This document shows positions 33,660-42,981 of a stretch of DNA of 64,000 bases, one piece after another. Where the stretch lies: contig CALUPU010000004.1 in NCBI GenBank assembly GCA_944322725.1, positions 103,050 through 167,049 on the forward strand, in the 5' to 3' direction. A model generated the notes under the pieces. That model worked only from the letters and a program-made list of their open reading frames with translations, had not been told where the DNA came from and made no database searches. Numbering within the stretch: position 1 is the first letter of the stretch; each line of letters begins with the position of its first letter. The translations under genes and the position numbers were made by a program. Origin of the DNA: Candidatus Gastranaerophilales bacterium. GTDB lineage: Bacteria > Cyanobacteriota > Vampirovibrionia > Gastranaerophilales > Gastranaerophilaceae.

Positions 33660-35540
33660 TTAGTCTTTACCCAAATATTTTAATATACCTTTGGCTACCG
33701 CTTCGGCTGTTTTTTGTTTTCTTGCGGTCGTGAGCAATTCCTTTCGCTCTTCTGGATTTGAGATAAATCCTGTTTCAACAAGAATTGACGGGCAGGTAGT
33801 ATGATTAATAACATAAAACTTGGACTTAAACAATCCTCTGTCTTTTGATTTGATTGCAGAAGCAAACTCTTTGTGAACAATCTGTGCAAAATCATAAGAC
33901 TGCGGTGTGTAATAGTGTGTTTCCAGCCCGTATCCTTCAGGTGTAACGCTTGAATTTACGTGAATGCTTACGAACAAATCAGCCTTGTTTTCTTCCGCAA
34001 AAATAACTCTATCCTGTAATGAAACATAATCATCTTTTGTTCTGACCATTAATACATTGAGCCCTTTTTTCTTAAGGATAGTTTCAAGTCTTTTGGACAT
34101 ATCAAGAGTCAAATCTTTTTCATAAATTCCTTCTCTTGTGGCGCCGACATCAGAACCGCCGTGTCCTGCGTCGATTACGACTGTTTTTACATTAGGATTT
34201 TTGGTGATAACTGAAGGCGCAGGCTTTGCTGCTTTTATTTCTTCTTCTTTTGGTGTTGTAAGTATCAGTCTTAATTCTTTGTTATTAAAGCTTTCCTGAT
34301 AATCAACGGAGGTCGTTTTTTTAACAGGTATGATTACTTTAATACCTGCTGGTTTAAGTGCTTCCGTACGCAATTTCGACAGAACTTCAGAATTTAAGTT
34401 CTTTTTGTAAGCTTCATGATTAAATCCCGATGAATTATACAGGTTCAGTTCAACTCTGTTTGTGAATTTTTTAATAGAGTGAATTATCGGCTCCGTAAAA
34501 ATAAATTGAAGTGCATCTTTTGTATCGTCTATTTTCTTTGCAGCATAAGAATAAGTCGCCGAGGTTTTATCATACAGCTTCATTCCGAGTATTCTGTCAT
34601 CGTGTGCAAGAAAAATACTCTGTGAGTCGTATGAGTATATTGGTCGAAATTTTTCAGCGTCTTCACTTGTTACGACAACACGCGCTTTGGTCGGTTCAAA
34701 TTGTCCTATTTTGATTGTTTCGTTTTCGGAGAGAACATACTCTTTGTTCCTTATTTCCGGTGCCACGTAAGTATTTGGCATATCAAATACAAATCTTGTT
34801 GGATTTGAAACGATAAACGGGCTTTCAACAGAAATGGAACCGATACCCCGGATAAGTGCATTGCCTCGTTTTATATCTATCCTGTTTACGTTAAAGTTTG
34901 ATTTTAACTTTTGTTCTTTTTGTTCTGATGAAGGAATCTGTATGTTATCTTTTTTTATCAACTGCCCGTTAGCATTGAATGCTTTTTGTATTTGCACTGC
35001 TTCCGGAGAGCGTACGTAATTTAAATTATTTTGCACAGGAGCAGATGTTTTTGTGTCTTCTGATATTGTTGTGTATTCGTAATAATTTTGTTTTGATTTT
35101 TCATCATTGTATACAGAACGAAGGTTGCCCTGTGTAAAAACATTTTTGTCATATAAAAAGACAAGATTATTGTCTATCCTGTATAATTTCAGTTTATTTA
35201 CATTAAATCCTTTATCATAGGTAATGACCATCCTGACAACATTTGGATTGGTAGTAAACTGGGACAGCCTGACCTGTTTTAAGCCGCTGTTTTTTAATGT
35301 CCAGCTTGCATTTGGTCTTGTTAATATTGCATTGTCTATATCAAAAGAAATTCTGTCAGGATTAGACAATTTCATTGATTTGACATTTATATACATTACC
35401 TTGCTTGAAGACGCAAGAAAAATCATATTGTCAGAGTTGTCAAAAGTTATTGAGTTTATCTTTAATACTTCTTCGGCTTGTGCAAGGCTGAACAGGTTTA
35501 TTATAAATATAAAAAATATCAGTACGAATTTTTTCAGCAT
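33660..35540 (-). CDS. N-acetylmuramoyl-L-alanine amidase with AMIN-type N-terminal region
   Basis: Periplasmic enzyme cutting the amide between muramic acid and the stem peptide, used in cell separation. 626 residues. A signal sequence (KKFVLIFFIFIINLFSLAQA) is followed by two or three AMIN-like beta domains to about 400 (for example FDIDNAILTRP and FVFDMPNTYV). The Amidase_3 domain runs from about 450, with zinc ligands in VVIDAGHGGSD, the Glu in IYEKDLTLD, the His in SIHVNSS, and ETGFISNPEER at the end. It is AmiC-like, but the family has several paralogues, so I give no symbol. Operon with murI. Confidence 0.95.
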   Translation of the reverse strand: MLKKFVLIFFIFIINLFSLAQAEEVLKINSITFDNSDNMIFLASSSKVMYINVKSMKLSNPDRISFDIDNAILTRPNASWTLKNSGLKQVRLSQFTTNPNVVRMVITYDKGFNVNKLKLYRIDNNLVFLYDKNVFTQGNLRSVYNDEKSKQNYYEYTTISEDTKTSAPVQNNLNYVRSPEAVQIQKAFNANGQLIKKDNIQIPSSEQKEQKLKSNFNVNRIDIKRGNALIRGIGSISVESPFIVSNPTRFVFDMPNTYVAPEIRNKEYVLSENETIKIGQFEPTKARVVVTSEDAEKFRPIYSYDSQSIFLAHDDRILGMKLYDKTSATYSYAAKKIDDTKDALQFIFTEPIIHSIKKFTNRVELNLYNSSGFNHEAYKKNLNSEVLSKLRTEALKPAGIKVIIPVKKTTSVDYQESFNNKELRLILTTPKEEEIKAAKPAPSVITKNPNVKTVVIDAGHGGSDVGATREGIYEKDLTLDMSKRLETILKKKGLNVLMVRTKDDYVSLQDRVIFAEENKADLFVSIHVNSSVTPEGYGLETHYYTPQSYDFAQIVHKEFASAIKSKDRGLFKSKFYVINHTTCPSILVETGFISNPEERKELLTTARKQKTAEAVAKGILKYLGKD

Positions 35541-35612
35541 ACTAATATTTTACAATAAATGCTGATTCTGACTAATCTTTAACATTAGTTAATCGAGTTA
35601 ATTCTTCTGTAT

Positions 35613-35644
35613 AAAAAAAGAACCTTTAAGAAGGTTCTTTTTTT
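35613..35644. terminator. bidirectional terminator
   Basis: AAAGAACCTT (35617-35626) pairs with AAGGTTCTTT (35631-35640) around TAAG. A-rich and T-rich flanks extend the stem to 14 bp. It ends the minus-strand 35646 gene. Confidence 0.83.
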
Positions 35645-35645
35645 A

Positions 35646-35921
35646 TTATTTATTGCCGCCGGCAATGAAATTTACAATATCAAATAAAGAATCTTTAACA
35701 AATTCTACTGCGAGTTCCTGAACAGGTCTTTTATCGATGTAATCGAACGCTATATAAAGCGGGTCTCTTGAGTTTTTAAATCTCATTCTTATATCTTTTT
35801 TGTCAAGGATAGCAAGATTTGCCTGGAGTCTGTTTTCACTCTGGGCTTTTCTAAGGAGAGGTCTGAATTGACCGTTGCCGCCTCTGTTATTTTGAGCATC
35901 TCCTGCGGGATTGATTGCCAT
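35646..35921 (-). CDS. small conserved-looking hypothetical protein
   Basis: A 91-residue soluble protein. The N-terminal 25 residues are Asn/Gly/Gln-rich (MAINPAGDAQNNRGG). A helical part follows (LLRKAQSENRLQANLAILDK), then a helix pair (DYIDKRPVQELAVEFVKDSLFDIVNFIAGG). No catalytic motif, signal sequence or membrane span. AAGGAGA lies six bases before the ATG, and a strong terminator follows, so it is a deliberate single-gene unit. Function unknown. Confidence 0.7.
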   Translation of the reverse strand: MAINPAGDAQNNRGGNGQFRPLLRKAQSENRLQANLAILDKKDIRMRFKNSRDPLYIAFDYIDKRPVQELAVEFVKDSLFDIVNFIAGGNK

Positions 35922-36234
35922 TTTGTTCTCCTTGTTTTTATATCCTATGTATATATAAACGTATATACTTTTCTAAAATTGCGTATATACTCCTGTTTTG
36001 TTACAAAATATTTACAAATGTTTAATATTAAATATTTATAAATTATTTTGTAATTTGGCTGTGATAGTATTAAAATAAGACAATATATTTTGTCCGAGAA
36101 AAATTCGTGATAAGGTGTAAAATGATGTGAACGAATTTTTTGAGTGACCAATTGAAAAGGTGAGTCTTTGAGCTTCGAAGGCTCGAAGCGAAAAAGACGA
36201 CACTAGATTAGATTTAAGGAGTGAGAATTAGAAG
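35922..36234. other. 313-bp divergent leader region of the lipid A operon
   Basis: Very AT-rich on the left. A plus-strand promoter is likely at 36048-36076 (TTGTAA, 17 bases, TAAAAT), giving an lpxD leader of about 150 bases that contains the hairpin at 36164-36198. AAGGAGTG lies 12 bases before the lpxD ATG. No small frame with a ribosome site was seen. Confidence 0.5.
36164..36198 (+). promoter_or_regulatory. two-part hairpin in the lpxD leader
   Basis: Outer stem GTCTTT (36164-36169) with AAAGAC (36193-36198). Inner 7-bp stem GCTTCGA (36172-36178) with TCGAAGC (36183-36189), loop AGGC. It has no T-run and leaves the ribosome site free, so it could be an RNA stability or binding element. 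Confidence 0.45.
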
Positions 36235-37323
36235 ATGAGAACTTACAAAATAGAGGAAATTTCAGAAATAGTTGGCGGTATTCTTACAAAGAATACGGAA
36301 GCTTCAATTGATAAATTAAGACCTCCGCTTCTGGCTGATGAAACTTCACTTGCACTTGCACTTTCCGAAGAAGAAATTGAAAATCTTGCAAGGACACAGG
36401 CAAAAGTTGCACTTGTTCCTCTTGGCGTAAACTTTGAACATATTTCTACAATTGAGGTCGAAAGACCTAGATTGGCAATGATGAAATTGCTTCATCTTTT
36501 CTACGATGCACCTGATGCTCCTGTTGGAATTCACCCGAGTGCTGTTATTCATCCGGATGCAAAAATAGGTGAGAATGTTTCAATAGGACCGAATGTTGTA
36601 ATTTCCAGAAACACTGTCATCGGAAATAATACAAAACTTCTTGCAAATATTTATATAGGCAAAAATTGTACTGTGGGTGAAAACTGTTTGTTCCACCCCG
36701 GTGTAAATATAGGAGATTGTTCACAAATCGGCAACAGAGTCGTTCTGCAGCATGGTGTAAGTATCGGTGCTGACGGATTCAGCTTTGTAACTGAAAATCC
36801 TGATGTAATTGAGCAGGCAAGAAAAGAAGGTTCTGTAAAAGAAGCAAATACAAAACAAAAAGTATATAAAATTCCGTCAATAGGCGGTGTTGTTATTTCT
36901 GATGACGTTGAAATCGGTGCAAATACCTGCATAGACAGAGGTACTATTGAAAATACGTTCATAGGACCTCAAACAAAAATTGATAACCTTGTTCAAATAG
37001 GACACAACTGCAAAGTAGGCGGCGCTTGTATGATAGTTTCACAGGTCGGTCTTGCAGGCAGCTGTAAAATCGGCGACAGAGTTGTTATTGCAGGTCAGGC
37101 AGGGCTTGCTGACCATCTTGAAATCGGCTCTGATTCTATTGTTATGGCTCAGGCAGGTGTTACAAAATCTTTCCCTGAAAAGTCAATTATCATCGGTGCT
37201 CCGGCTGTGCCTCGTAAAGACTTTATTAAACAGTTAAAAATGCTTAAATCCGCAGAAGAAGCTGTTGCTAAGTTCAAAAAATATGAACATCTTCTGGAAT
37301 CTTTTGAACAAGGGGAACAATAA
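36235..37323 (+). CDS. lpxD: UDP-3-O-acylglucosamine N-acyltransferase
   Basis: Third step of lipid A synthesis: adds the N-linked hydroxyacyl chain from acyl-ACP to UDP-3-O-acylglucosamine. 362 residues. An N-terminal uridine-binding domain runs to about 100. A left-handed beta-helix of hexapeptide repeats follows ([20 protein letters not shown] and many more), with the catalytic His region in [14 protein letters not shown]-terminal helix ([14 protein letters not shown]) closes it. The protein is about 20 residues longer than most because of a loop near residue 190-210 ([20 protein letters not shown]). The stop overlaps the lpxC ATG. Confidence 0.95.
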   Translation: MRTYKIEEISEIVGGILTKNTEASIDKLRPPLLADETSLALALSEEEIENLARTQAKVALVPLGVNFEHISTIEVERPRLAMMKLLHLFYDAPDAPVGIHPSAVIHPDAKIGENVSIGPNVVISRNTVIGNNTKLLANIYIGKNCTVGENCLFHPGVNIGDCSQIGNRVVLQHGVSIGADGFSFVTENPDVIEQARKEGSVKEANTKQKVYKIPSIGGVVISDDVEIGANTCIDRGTIENTFIGPQTKIDNLVQIGHNCKVGGACMIVSQVGLAGSCKIGDRVVIAGQAGLADHLEIGSDSIVMAQAGVTKSFPEKSIIIGAPAVPRKDFIKQLKMLKSAEEAVAKFKKYEHLLESFEQGEQ

Positions 37324-38141
37324 TGAATATGACTGCGCTGAATACTATTTTAAAAGAAGCGGAAGTTACTTCAAAAGGTCTGATGACAGGTGTAGATTGT
37401 ACGGCAAGACTTGTTCCTTCAGATAAAAAAGGCATTCGCTTTCATCTCGGTGACAAAACAATCGAAGCACATGTGGACAATGTTGTATCTACAGAGCATT
37501 GCACGGTAATAGGTAATCAGGATATTAAGGTAATGCTCATAGAACACTTTATGGCTGCCTGTGCAATATGTCATATAGAAGCGATTGATGTTTATCTTAC
37601 ACATTTTGAAATGCCTATTCTTGGGGGAGGTTCAGCCGAGTGGGTTGAGATTTTTAAGCAGGCAGGCAACAGTGCTTCTGAAAGTTATGTTTTAACTGAG
37701 CCTGTAAGCTATATAAACGGTAAAACTCATTTGATTGTTCTTCCGTCTGACGAATTTAAGGTAACATACAGTGTTAACTTTAATCACCCCGAGTTAAATC
37801 ACAGATGGGTTTCTCTTGACAAAGAAAAAATGAACGAAATCATTGAGGCAAGAACTTTCGGGTATTTAAAAGAACTTGAAATGCTTCAGGCTGCAGGTTA
37901 TGCAAGAGGGGTAAGCCTTGAAAATACTGTTGGTATGACAGAAACAGGATATACTACCGAGTTAAAAAGTGATTTTGAGCCGGTAAAACATAAAATTCTT
38001 GATTTAATCGGTGATTTTTACCTTACAGGTTTTAATCCGCTTGATTTAAAAGCAGAGGTTATTGTAAAAGAGGCAGGACATGCCGTGCATGTTAAGGTCG
38101 CAAGAATTTTAAAAGATAAAATACAGAGAGAACAAAAGTAA
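37323..38141 (+). CDS. lpxC: UDP-3-O-acyl-N-acetylglucosamine deacetylase
   Basis: Zinc deacetylase, the committed step of lipid A synthesis. 272 residues, shorter than the proteobacterial 305. The motifs are all present: IEHFMAAC (zinc His after the catalytic Glu), GGGSAEWV, and KHKILDLIGDFYLTG with the second zinc His and Asp. AGHAVHVKVA supplies the general acid His. It is not fused to FabZ, unlike in Bacteroidetes, although fabZ is the next gene 23 bases away. Presence of lpxC implies an outer membrane with LPS or at least lipid A. Confidence 0.96.
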   Translation: MNMTALNTILKEAEVTSKGLMTGVDCTARLVPSDKKGIRFHLGDKTIEAHVDNVVSTEHCTVIGNQDIKVMLIEHFMAACAICHIEAIDVYLTHFEMPILGGGSAEWVEIFKQAGNSASESYVLTEPVSYINGKTHLIVLPSDEFKVTYSVNFNHPELNHRWVSLDKEKMNEIIEARTFGYLKELEMLQAAGYARGVSLENTVGMTETGYTTELKSDFEPVKHKILDLIGDFYLTGFNPLDLKAEVIVKEAGHAVHVKVARILKDKIQREQK

Positions 38142-38164
38142 TAGATTTAAAGAGGAGTTAATAA

Positions 38165-38620
38165 ATGACTGAACAAAATACAACAGAACAAACTTTACAG
38201 TTTGATGTTATGCAGATTATGAGTATGATTCCGCACCGTTATCCTTTCTTACTGGTAGATAGAATAACAGAATGTGTACCGGGTAAATATTCTAAAGGTT
38301 ACAAAAATCTTACATTTAATGAACCTTTCTTTCAGGGACATTTTCCTAACAATCCGATTATGCCAGGAGTACTTCAGGCAGAAGCTCTTGCACAGCTTGG
38401 TGCAGGTATTTTGATGACTATGGAAGAATACAAAGGCAAGCTGGTTGTATATGCAGGTATTGACAATTGCAGATTCAAAAGAATTGTTCGCCCCGGTGAC
38501 AGACTTGATATGGAAGTAGAACTTGTTAAAGTTAAAGGACCTATTATAAAAGCTCAGGGTAAAGCAATGGTTGACGGGCAGCTTGCAATGTCAGCAGATA
38601 TGATATTTTCTGTTGTATAG
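38165..38620 (+). CDS. fabZ: 3-hydroxyacyl-ACP dehydratase
   Basis: Dehydrates 3-hydroxyacyl-ACP in fatty acid elongation and so competes with LpxD and LpxA for the same substrate. 151 residues, hot-dog fold. PHRYPFLLVDRI holds the catalytic His, FQGHFPNNPIMPGVLQAEAL the catalytic Glu helix, and RFKRIVRPGDRL the substrate tunnel. AGAGGAG lies five bases before the ATG. Its place between lpxC and lpxA is the classical arrangement that balances lipid A against phospholipid supply. Confidence 0.96.
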   Translation: MTEQNTTEQTLQFDVMQIMSMIPHRYPFLLVDRITECVPGKYSKGYKNLTFNEPFFQGHFPNNPIMPGVLQAEALAQLGAGILMTMEEYKGKLVVYAGIDNCRFKRIVRPGDRLDMEVELVKVKGPIIKAQGKAMVDGQLAMSADMIFSVV

Positions 38621-38629
38621 GAGAGTTTT

Positions 38630-39418
38630 ATGATTGATAAAAGAGCGATAATAGCTGATGATGCAATTATCGGACAAAATGTTACCATAGGTGCAAATGC
38701 AATAATCGGTAATGGTGTTAAAATCGGAGATAATGTAACAATTATGCCGAATGCATATCTTGAATACTGCGAAATTGGAGACGGAACCTTGATTTCTCCT
38801 TTTGCAAGTATTGGTACTGCACCTCAGGATTTGGGTTACAAAAATGAACCCACAAAATCCATAATCGGTAAAAACTGCATAATTAAAGAGTATGCAACGG
38901 TTAACAGAGCGGCAACTGAAGGTGATGCAACTATTGTCGGAGACAGATGTCTTCTTATGACATCAACACATGTTGCCCATAACTGCGTTCTTGAAGACGA
39001 AGTTATTATGGCGAACCTTGCTACACTCGGCGGTCATTGCCATGTCGGAAAAGGCGCATTTTTAGGCGGTATGAGCGTATTTCATCAGAACGTAAGAATC
39101 GGTGAAATGTGTATAATAAGCGGATTTTCTGCAGCAAGAATGGATTGCCTGCCCTACGTAAAAGGTGAAGGCAGACCACCGATTCCTCACGGCATTAATG
39201 CTATCGGGCTGAAAAGAAGAGGTATACCTGCTGAAGTAAGAGAACATCTTAAAGAAGCATTAAAGATACTTAAATCTGAAAAATATCTTATTTCTAAGGC
39301 TTGTGATGTTATTGAACAGGAAATACCGCAGGATGAATATGTTAAAAAATTCGTTCAGTTCATACGAGAATCAAAACGCGGTATTACTTTAAGAAAAGCA
39401 GAAAATACAATGTGTTAA
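38630..39418 (+). CDS. lpxA: UDP-N-acetylglucosamine O-acyltransferase
   Basis: First enzyme of lipid A synthesis: transfers a 3-hydroxyacyl chain to the 3-OH of UDP-GlcNAc. 262 residues, standard. Hexapeptide repeats begin at DDAIIGQNVTIGANAIIGNG. The catalytic His lies in MTSTHVAHNCVLED. HGINAIGLKRRGIPAEV marks the start of the C-terminal helical domain. Last gene of the lpxD-lpxC-fabZ-lpxA operon, followed immediately by a bidirectional terminator. Confidence 0.97.
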   Translation: MIDKRAIIADDAIIGQNVTIGANAIIGNGVKIGDNVTIMPNAYLEYCEIGDGTLISPFASIGTAPQDLGYKNEPTKSIIGKNCIIKEYATVNRAATEGDATIVGDRCLLMTSTHVAHNCVLEDEVIMANLATLGGHCHVGKGAFLGGMSVFHQNVRIGEMCIISGFSAARMDCLPYVKGEGRPPIPHGINAIGLKRRGIPAEVREHLKEALKILKSEKYLISKACDVIEQEIPQDEYVKKFVQFIRESKRGITLRKAENTMC

Positions 39419-39419
39419 A

Positions 39420-39446
39420 AAAAAACGGGCTTTAAGCCCGTTTTTT
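39420..39446. terminator. bidirectional terminator between lpxA and the kdpE-like gene
   Basis: AAAAACGGGCT (39421-39431) pairs with AGCCCGTTTTT (39435-39445), 3-base loop, T-run after it on plus and A-run mirrored for minus. It serves both converging operons. Confidence 0.88.
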
Positions 39447-40131
39447 ATACCTTAACCATTCGGTATCCAATTCCTATATGGGTTTTAATATAGTCAGGCG
39501 ATTTAAGTTTTTTTCTGAGGTTTGTTACAAATACCCTGAGTGAAAGCTGAGAGTCGCAGCCGTTGTCATCAAGCCAGATTTCTTTTTTTATGTAGTTATG
39601 AGTCAAAACCTTACCTGTGTTTTTGGACAGCAGGCAAAGAAGTTTGTATTCAATTGCCGTGAGATGGATTTCTTCGTCGTCTACATACACACAACCATTA
39701 GCGTAGTCAATTTTTAAGTTGCCGTTAGTGAAGATACTGGATTGTTCATCTTTTTCGGCATTGTAGCTTTTGTGACGCAGGGCAACTCTTATACGGGCAA
39801 GAAGTTCTTGTGTGTTAAACGGCTTTGTCAAATAGTCGTCAGCACCTTCATCAAGAGCATTTATTTTATCTTCGTTATCTGTTCTTGCACTTACAACAAT
39901 AATCGGTACACCGGAAAAAGTACGCACCTTTTTTATAACTTCAATACCGTCTTTATCAGGAAGCCCTAAATCTAGAATCACAACATCAGGATTGTGGGAA
40001 GTGAATTTCATTATGCCTTCAGCATAGCTTGATGCTGTCTGGTATGCATAATCATTTATTTCAAGAGTTGTTGCAATAAGGTTTTGTATTGCTCTGTCGT
40101 CTTCTATTACAAGTATTGTTGATTTATTCAT
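39445..40131 (-). CDS. kdpE: KdpE-like OmpR-family response regulator
   Basis: A 228-residue regulator. The receiver has the acidic pair in VIEDDRAIQ, the phospho-acceptor in VVILDLGLPDKDG and Lys in YLTKPFN. The C-terminal winged helix (LTAIEYKLLCLLSKNTGKVL and GIGYRM) is OmpR/KdpE type. I start it at the ATG at 40131, five bases past AAGGTG, rather than at the GTG nine bases upstream. It overlaps the kinase gene by eight bases. KdpE normally activates kdpFABC at low potassium. No kdpFABC is present in the window, so the target is unknown. Confidence 0.87.
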   Translation of the reverse strand: MNKSTILVIEDDRAIQNLIATTLEINDYAYQTASSYAEGIMKFTSHNPDVVILDLGLPDKDGIEVIKKVRTFSGVPIIVVSARTDNEDKINALDEGADDYLTKPFNTQELLARIRVALRHKSYNAEKDEQSSIFTNGNLKIDYANGCVYVDDEEIHLTAIEYKLLCLLSKNTGKVLTHNYIKKEIWLDDNGCDSQLSLRVFVTNLRKKLKSPDYIKTHIGIGYRMVKV

Positions 40132-41959
40132 AAAAATCACCTTTTATGCTGAATTCAAATATTGTTCCGCAGGGTGTGTTGTTACGAACTGATATTTTTC
40201 CGTCATGTGCTTTGACAACAGCCTTGCATAATGCCAGCCCCAGTCCGAGTCCTCTTCTGGAGTCAGATGTTGAGTTATTAACAGTATAAAACATATCAAA
40301 AATTTTTTTCTTATCTTTGTCACTTATTCCTTTGCCTTCGTCTGCAACGGAAATTTTGATATTACCGCTGTCAGCTCTTGCAGATATTGTTATATTTGTT
40401 CCTGCAGGTGAATATTTCATCGCATTGTCCGTAAGGTTAAATATAACCTGAGAAATCAAGCGTGCATCCATTTTTGCCGACAGAGTTTCATCTTCTATAT
40501 CTGTTTTAATATTAAAATTTTCTTTTTTTCTGCCAAGATGAGATATTGTTTCACTGATAACATCTGATATAAAGTCAGATTCTTTTTTTATTTGAATTTT
40601 CTGCTTATCAAAACGTGTTATGGAAAGCAGATTTTCAACAAGGTTCAACAGCCATATCGAGTCATCATAAATATCTGTGTATATTTCATGTTTTTTTTCT
40701 TCACCAAGTACTGCTGCATTATCCATCAGTATCTGTGCATTACCTGATATACCTGTCAAAGGTGTTCTTAAATCATGTGAGATAGTTCTTAATAATGTTG
40801 AACGCAATTCTTCCTGCTTATGTTTTATTAAAAGTTCATTTTTTGCAAGAGTTGCAAGTTCTTTTTCATAAACCAGAGCAGATTCTCTCAGCATTGCAAT
40901 GAGAAGATTTTTTTCAAATTCACCGGTTTTTTTGTATGCATCTTTAGAAATTGCTACTATAGAGTATACAGTATTTCTGTTTCTCACCGGAAAACTTATA
41001 AAGTTTGATTCATCAAATTTTTCTTCCGGTTTGAAAAGAGATACATCTTCTCCAATAAGCTTTTTTATCTGTTCAATGGTAATATTGTCAATTTCTTCAA
41101 TATTTGATGCCTGCTGCAGCTTCTGGCTCATATCAAGCATAATCTGAGTGCTGTATGCCTTTAAAGATGATTGTTTAGCCTGTTCTTTTGTTTTCTTTGT
41201 AATACTGCCTGCAAGAAAAGCAACTATAAACATTATGAGAAATGTTATAGGATAACCTGAATCCATTGATACTATTGATAGATATGGATGCGTAAATAAA
41301 AAATTAAATATAAATACAGCAAATAACGATGATATCAGGCTGTAAATTTTGCTTTCCGTGACATATGCCGTAATAAGAACACCTAGAATATAAACCATTA
41401 TGATGTTGGATTCATTAATATTGAGTTTGTTAAATACAATACCGGCTATTGTTGCAAGCATAAAAACAATAAGCGTTTTTAATGTGTCTTTTAGAGACAG
41501 TGCCGGAAATTTAAACGGTTCTTTTGTATGCTTTTGACCGAAATATATGGTTTGAACTTTGTCCGGTATCACATAGATTTCTGCTTCCGGGGTTTGTTGT
41601 ATTAACTTATCGATAAAATTAGGCGGTGTAAAAAAACGGTTTGCCCTGTATCCTGAACGTCCGATTACAATTTTTGTCACTCCGCTTGTTTTGGAATACA
41701 GGGAAACCTGATAAGCAATATCATCACCGCTGAGGGTTACTATTTTGGCGCCGTTTTGTTTTGCTAACTCTGTATTTTCTTCAAGGCGTCTTTTATTTTC
41801 TTTTGATAATTTTTTTGAGCCTGATGTTTCAATATATAACGCACTGAACTCAGCATCAAAAACTTTTGCCATTTTAGAAGCAGTTAAAATTACTTTAGGA
41901 TTTGAAGGAGAACTTGATAAACAAACAAGAATATGTTCCTTAATCAGCTGCTGTGACAC
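40124..41959 (-). CDS. KdpD-like sensor kinase lacking the N-terminal KdpD domain
   Basis: A 611-residue histidine kinase with GTG start after AAAGGA. Residues 8-150 are a universal-stress-protein domain (HILVCLSSSPSNPKVI). Four membrane spans of the DUF4118 type follow at about 165-255, then a GAF-like region, HisKA (ISHDLRTPLTGI) and HATPase (DEGKGIS, GLGLGLALCKAV). Full KdpD is about 900 residues and starts with a nucleotide-binding KdpD domain, which is absent here. Such short forms still sense potassium or turgor-related signals in some bacteria. Partner of the regulator gene, which overlaps its stop. Confidence 0.88.
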   Translation of the reverse strand: MSQQLIKEHILVCLSSSPSNPKVILTASKMAKVFDAEFSALYIETSGSKKLSKENKRRLEENTELAKQNGAKIVTLSGDDIAYQVSLYSKTSGVTKIVIGRSGYRANRFFTPPNFIDKLIQQTPEAEIYVIPDKVQTIYFGQKHTKEPFKFPALSLKDTLKTLIVFMLATIAGIVFNKLNINESNIIMVYILGVLITAYVTESKIYSLISSLFAVFIFNFLFTHPYLSIVSMDSGYPITFLIMFIVAFLAGSITKKTKEQAKQSSLKAYSTQIMLDMSQKLQQASNIEEIDNITIEQIKKLIGEDVSLFKPEEKFDESNFISFPVRNRNTVYSIVAISKDAYKKTGEFEKNLLIAMLRESALVYEKELATLAKNELLIKHKQEELRSTLLRTISHDLRTPLTGISGNAQILMDNAAVLGEEKKHEIYTDIYDDSIWLLNLVENLLSITRFDKQKIQIKKESDFISDVISETISHLGRKKENFNIKTDIEDETLSAKMDARLISQVIFNLTDNAMKYSPAGTNITISARADSGNIKISVADEGKGISDKDKKKIFDMFYTVNNSTSDSRRGLGLGLALCKAVVKAHDGKISVRNNTPCGTIFEFSIKGDFYE

Positions 41960-42157
41960 GGTTTTTTCCTTTCATAAACAGATTATATCATCCTCAATAT
42001 CAATTTAAAATTAAGCTTTTTTTGTTCACGTTAAGACGGCGTTAAGATTTGATTTTTTGTATTGAAATCGAAAAAATTGGTGTTTAAAATGTATTTGCGG
42101 TTGAAAAAATCAACTGTGGGGACTATATCATATCGAAGTCGAAAGTTTAAAAAATAT

Positions 42158-42871
42158 ATGAAAATAAATAATATAAATTCTAATATTACATTTGACAGAA
42201 AAAACATTAATAACAACAATAAAGCTAAAACATCTACAAAGATAGCTGCACTTGCAGGCAGTACTATAGGTGTTACAGCTGCAGTTGCAATGATTTCATG
42301 CTCACATGGCGTAAAAATACTCTCAATATTAAAAAATCCTAATGCTCTATTAAATATATTAAAAAATATAGAACTTAAAGAAAAAGATGTTATTGCAATT
42401 GCTTCTTCTTCTATTGCCGGCGGTCTTGCCGGCGGGCTTGCCACAGACAGAAAAAATGCAAAAGCAAAACTAAAAGAAGGTGTTGTTCAATTAATAGGCA
42501 ACTATGTTGTACCGACAATTGCAGTTGGCGGCGGTATAAAATTAAATAAAGCTTTAAATAAAAAGTACAACTTCCCCCCGATTACAAGACCTATTCAGTT
42601 TTTGTTCGGTATGGCAAGCTTGATTGTTGGTGTAATTGCAGGCAATAAAATTTCAAGAACCATGAATGCAGGCATGTTTAAAGAAGATGACTATAGAAAA
42701 CTTAACTGGAAAGACTGGGCTGTACAGTTTGATAATGTATGTCTGGTTACATCAATCTCAAATACCGGAACCCAGCTTGCAAAAATGGCATCAAGATTTA
42801 TTCCTTTTGCTCATATTGCACCTGGTTATCAAGTTGGAGTGAAACAAACAGATTTAAACATTAATGCATAA
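42158..42871 (+). CDS. membrane hypothetical protein with Asn-rich leader
   Basis: A 237-residue protein from the ATG at 42158 (MKINNINSNITFDRKNINNN). An in-frame ATG exists at 42062, but its 32 extra residues are basic and unlike the lineage's usual leaders. Hydrophobic Gly/Ala-rich segments lie near residues 32-50, 78-97, 115-130 and 152-172. ASSSIAGGLAGGLATDRKNA resembles glycine-zipper membrane helices. The end (NTGTQLAKMASRFIPFAHI) is helical. No recognised family. It is divergent from the KdpD-like gene and followed by the decayed potassium transporter. Confidence 0.6.
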   Translation: MKINNINSNITFDRKNINNNNKAKTSTKIAALAGSTIGVTAAVAMISCSHGVKILSILKNPNALLNILKNIELKEKDVIAIASSSIAGGLAGGLATDRKNAKAKLKEGVVQLIGNYVVPTIAVGGGIKLNKALNKKYNFPPITRPIQFLFGMASLIVGVIAGNKISRTMNAGMFKEDDYRKLNWKDWAVQFDNVCLVTSISNTGTQLAKMASRFIPFAHIAPGYQVGVKQTDLNINA

Positions 42872-42981
42872 TGGTATACATTTTTAGTTTAGGTCATTCT
42901 TTTCGGTTTAATGCAGCTTGATTCTATAGGATATATGACACTTACTTTTTTCTGATACTGTATACTATTGTTATAGAATGA

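Noticed and set aside
42062..42157. Upstream start for the 42158 gene
   Set aside because: It has no ribosome site and gives a basic extension. The downstream ATG gives the lineage's usual MKINN-type leader. The choice is not certain.
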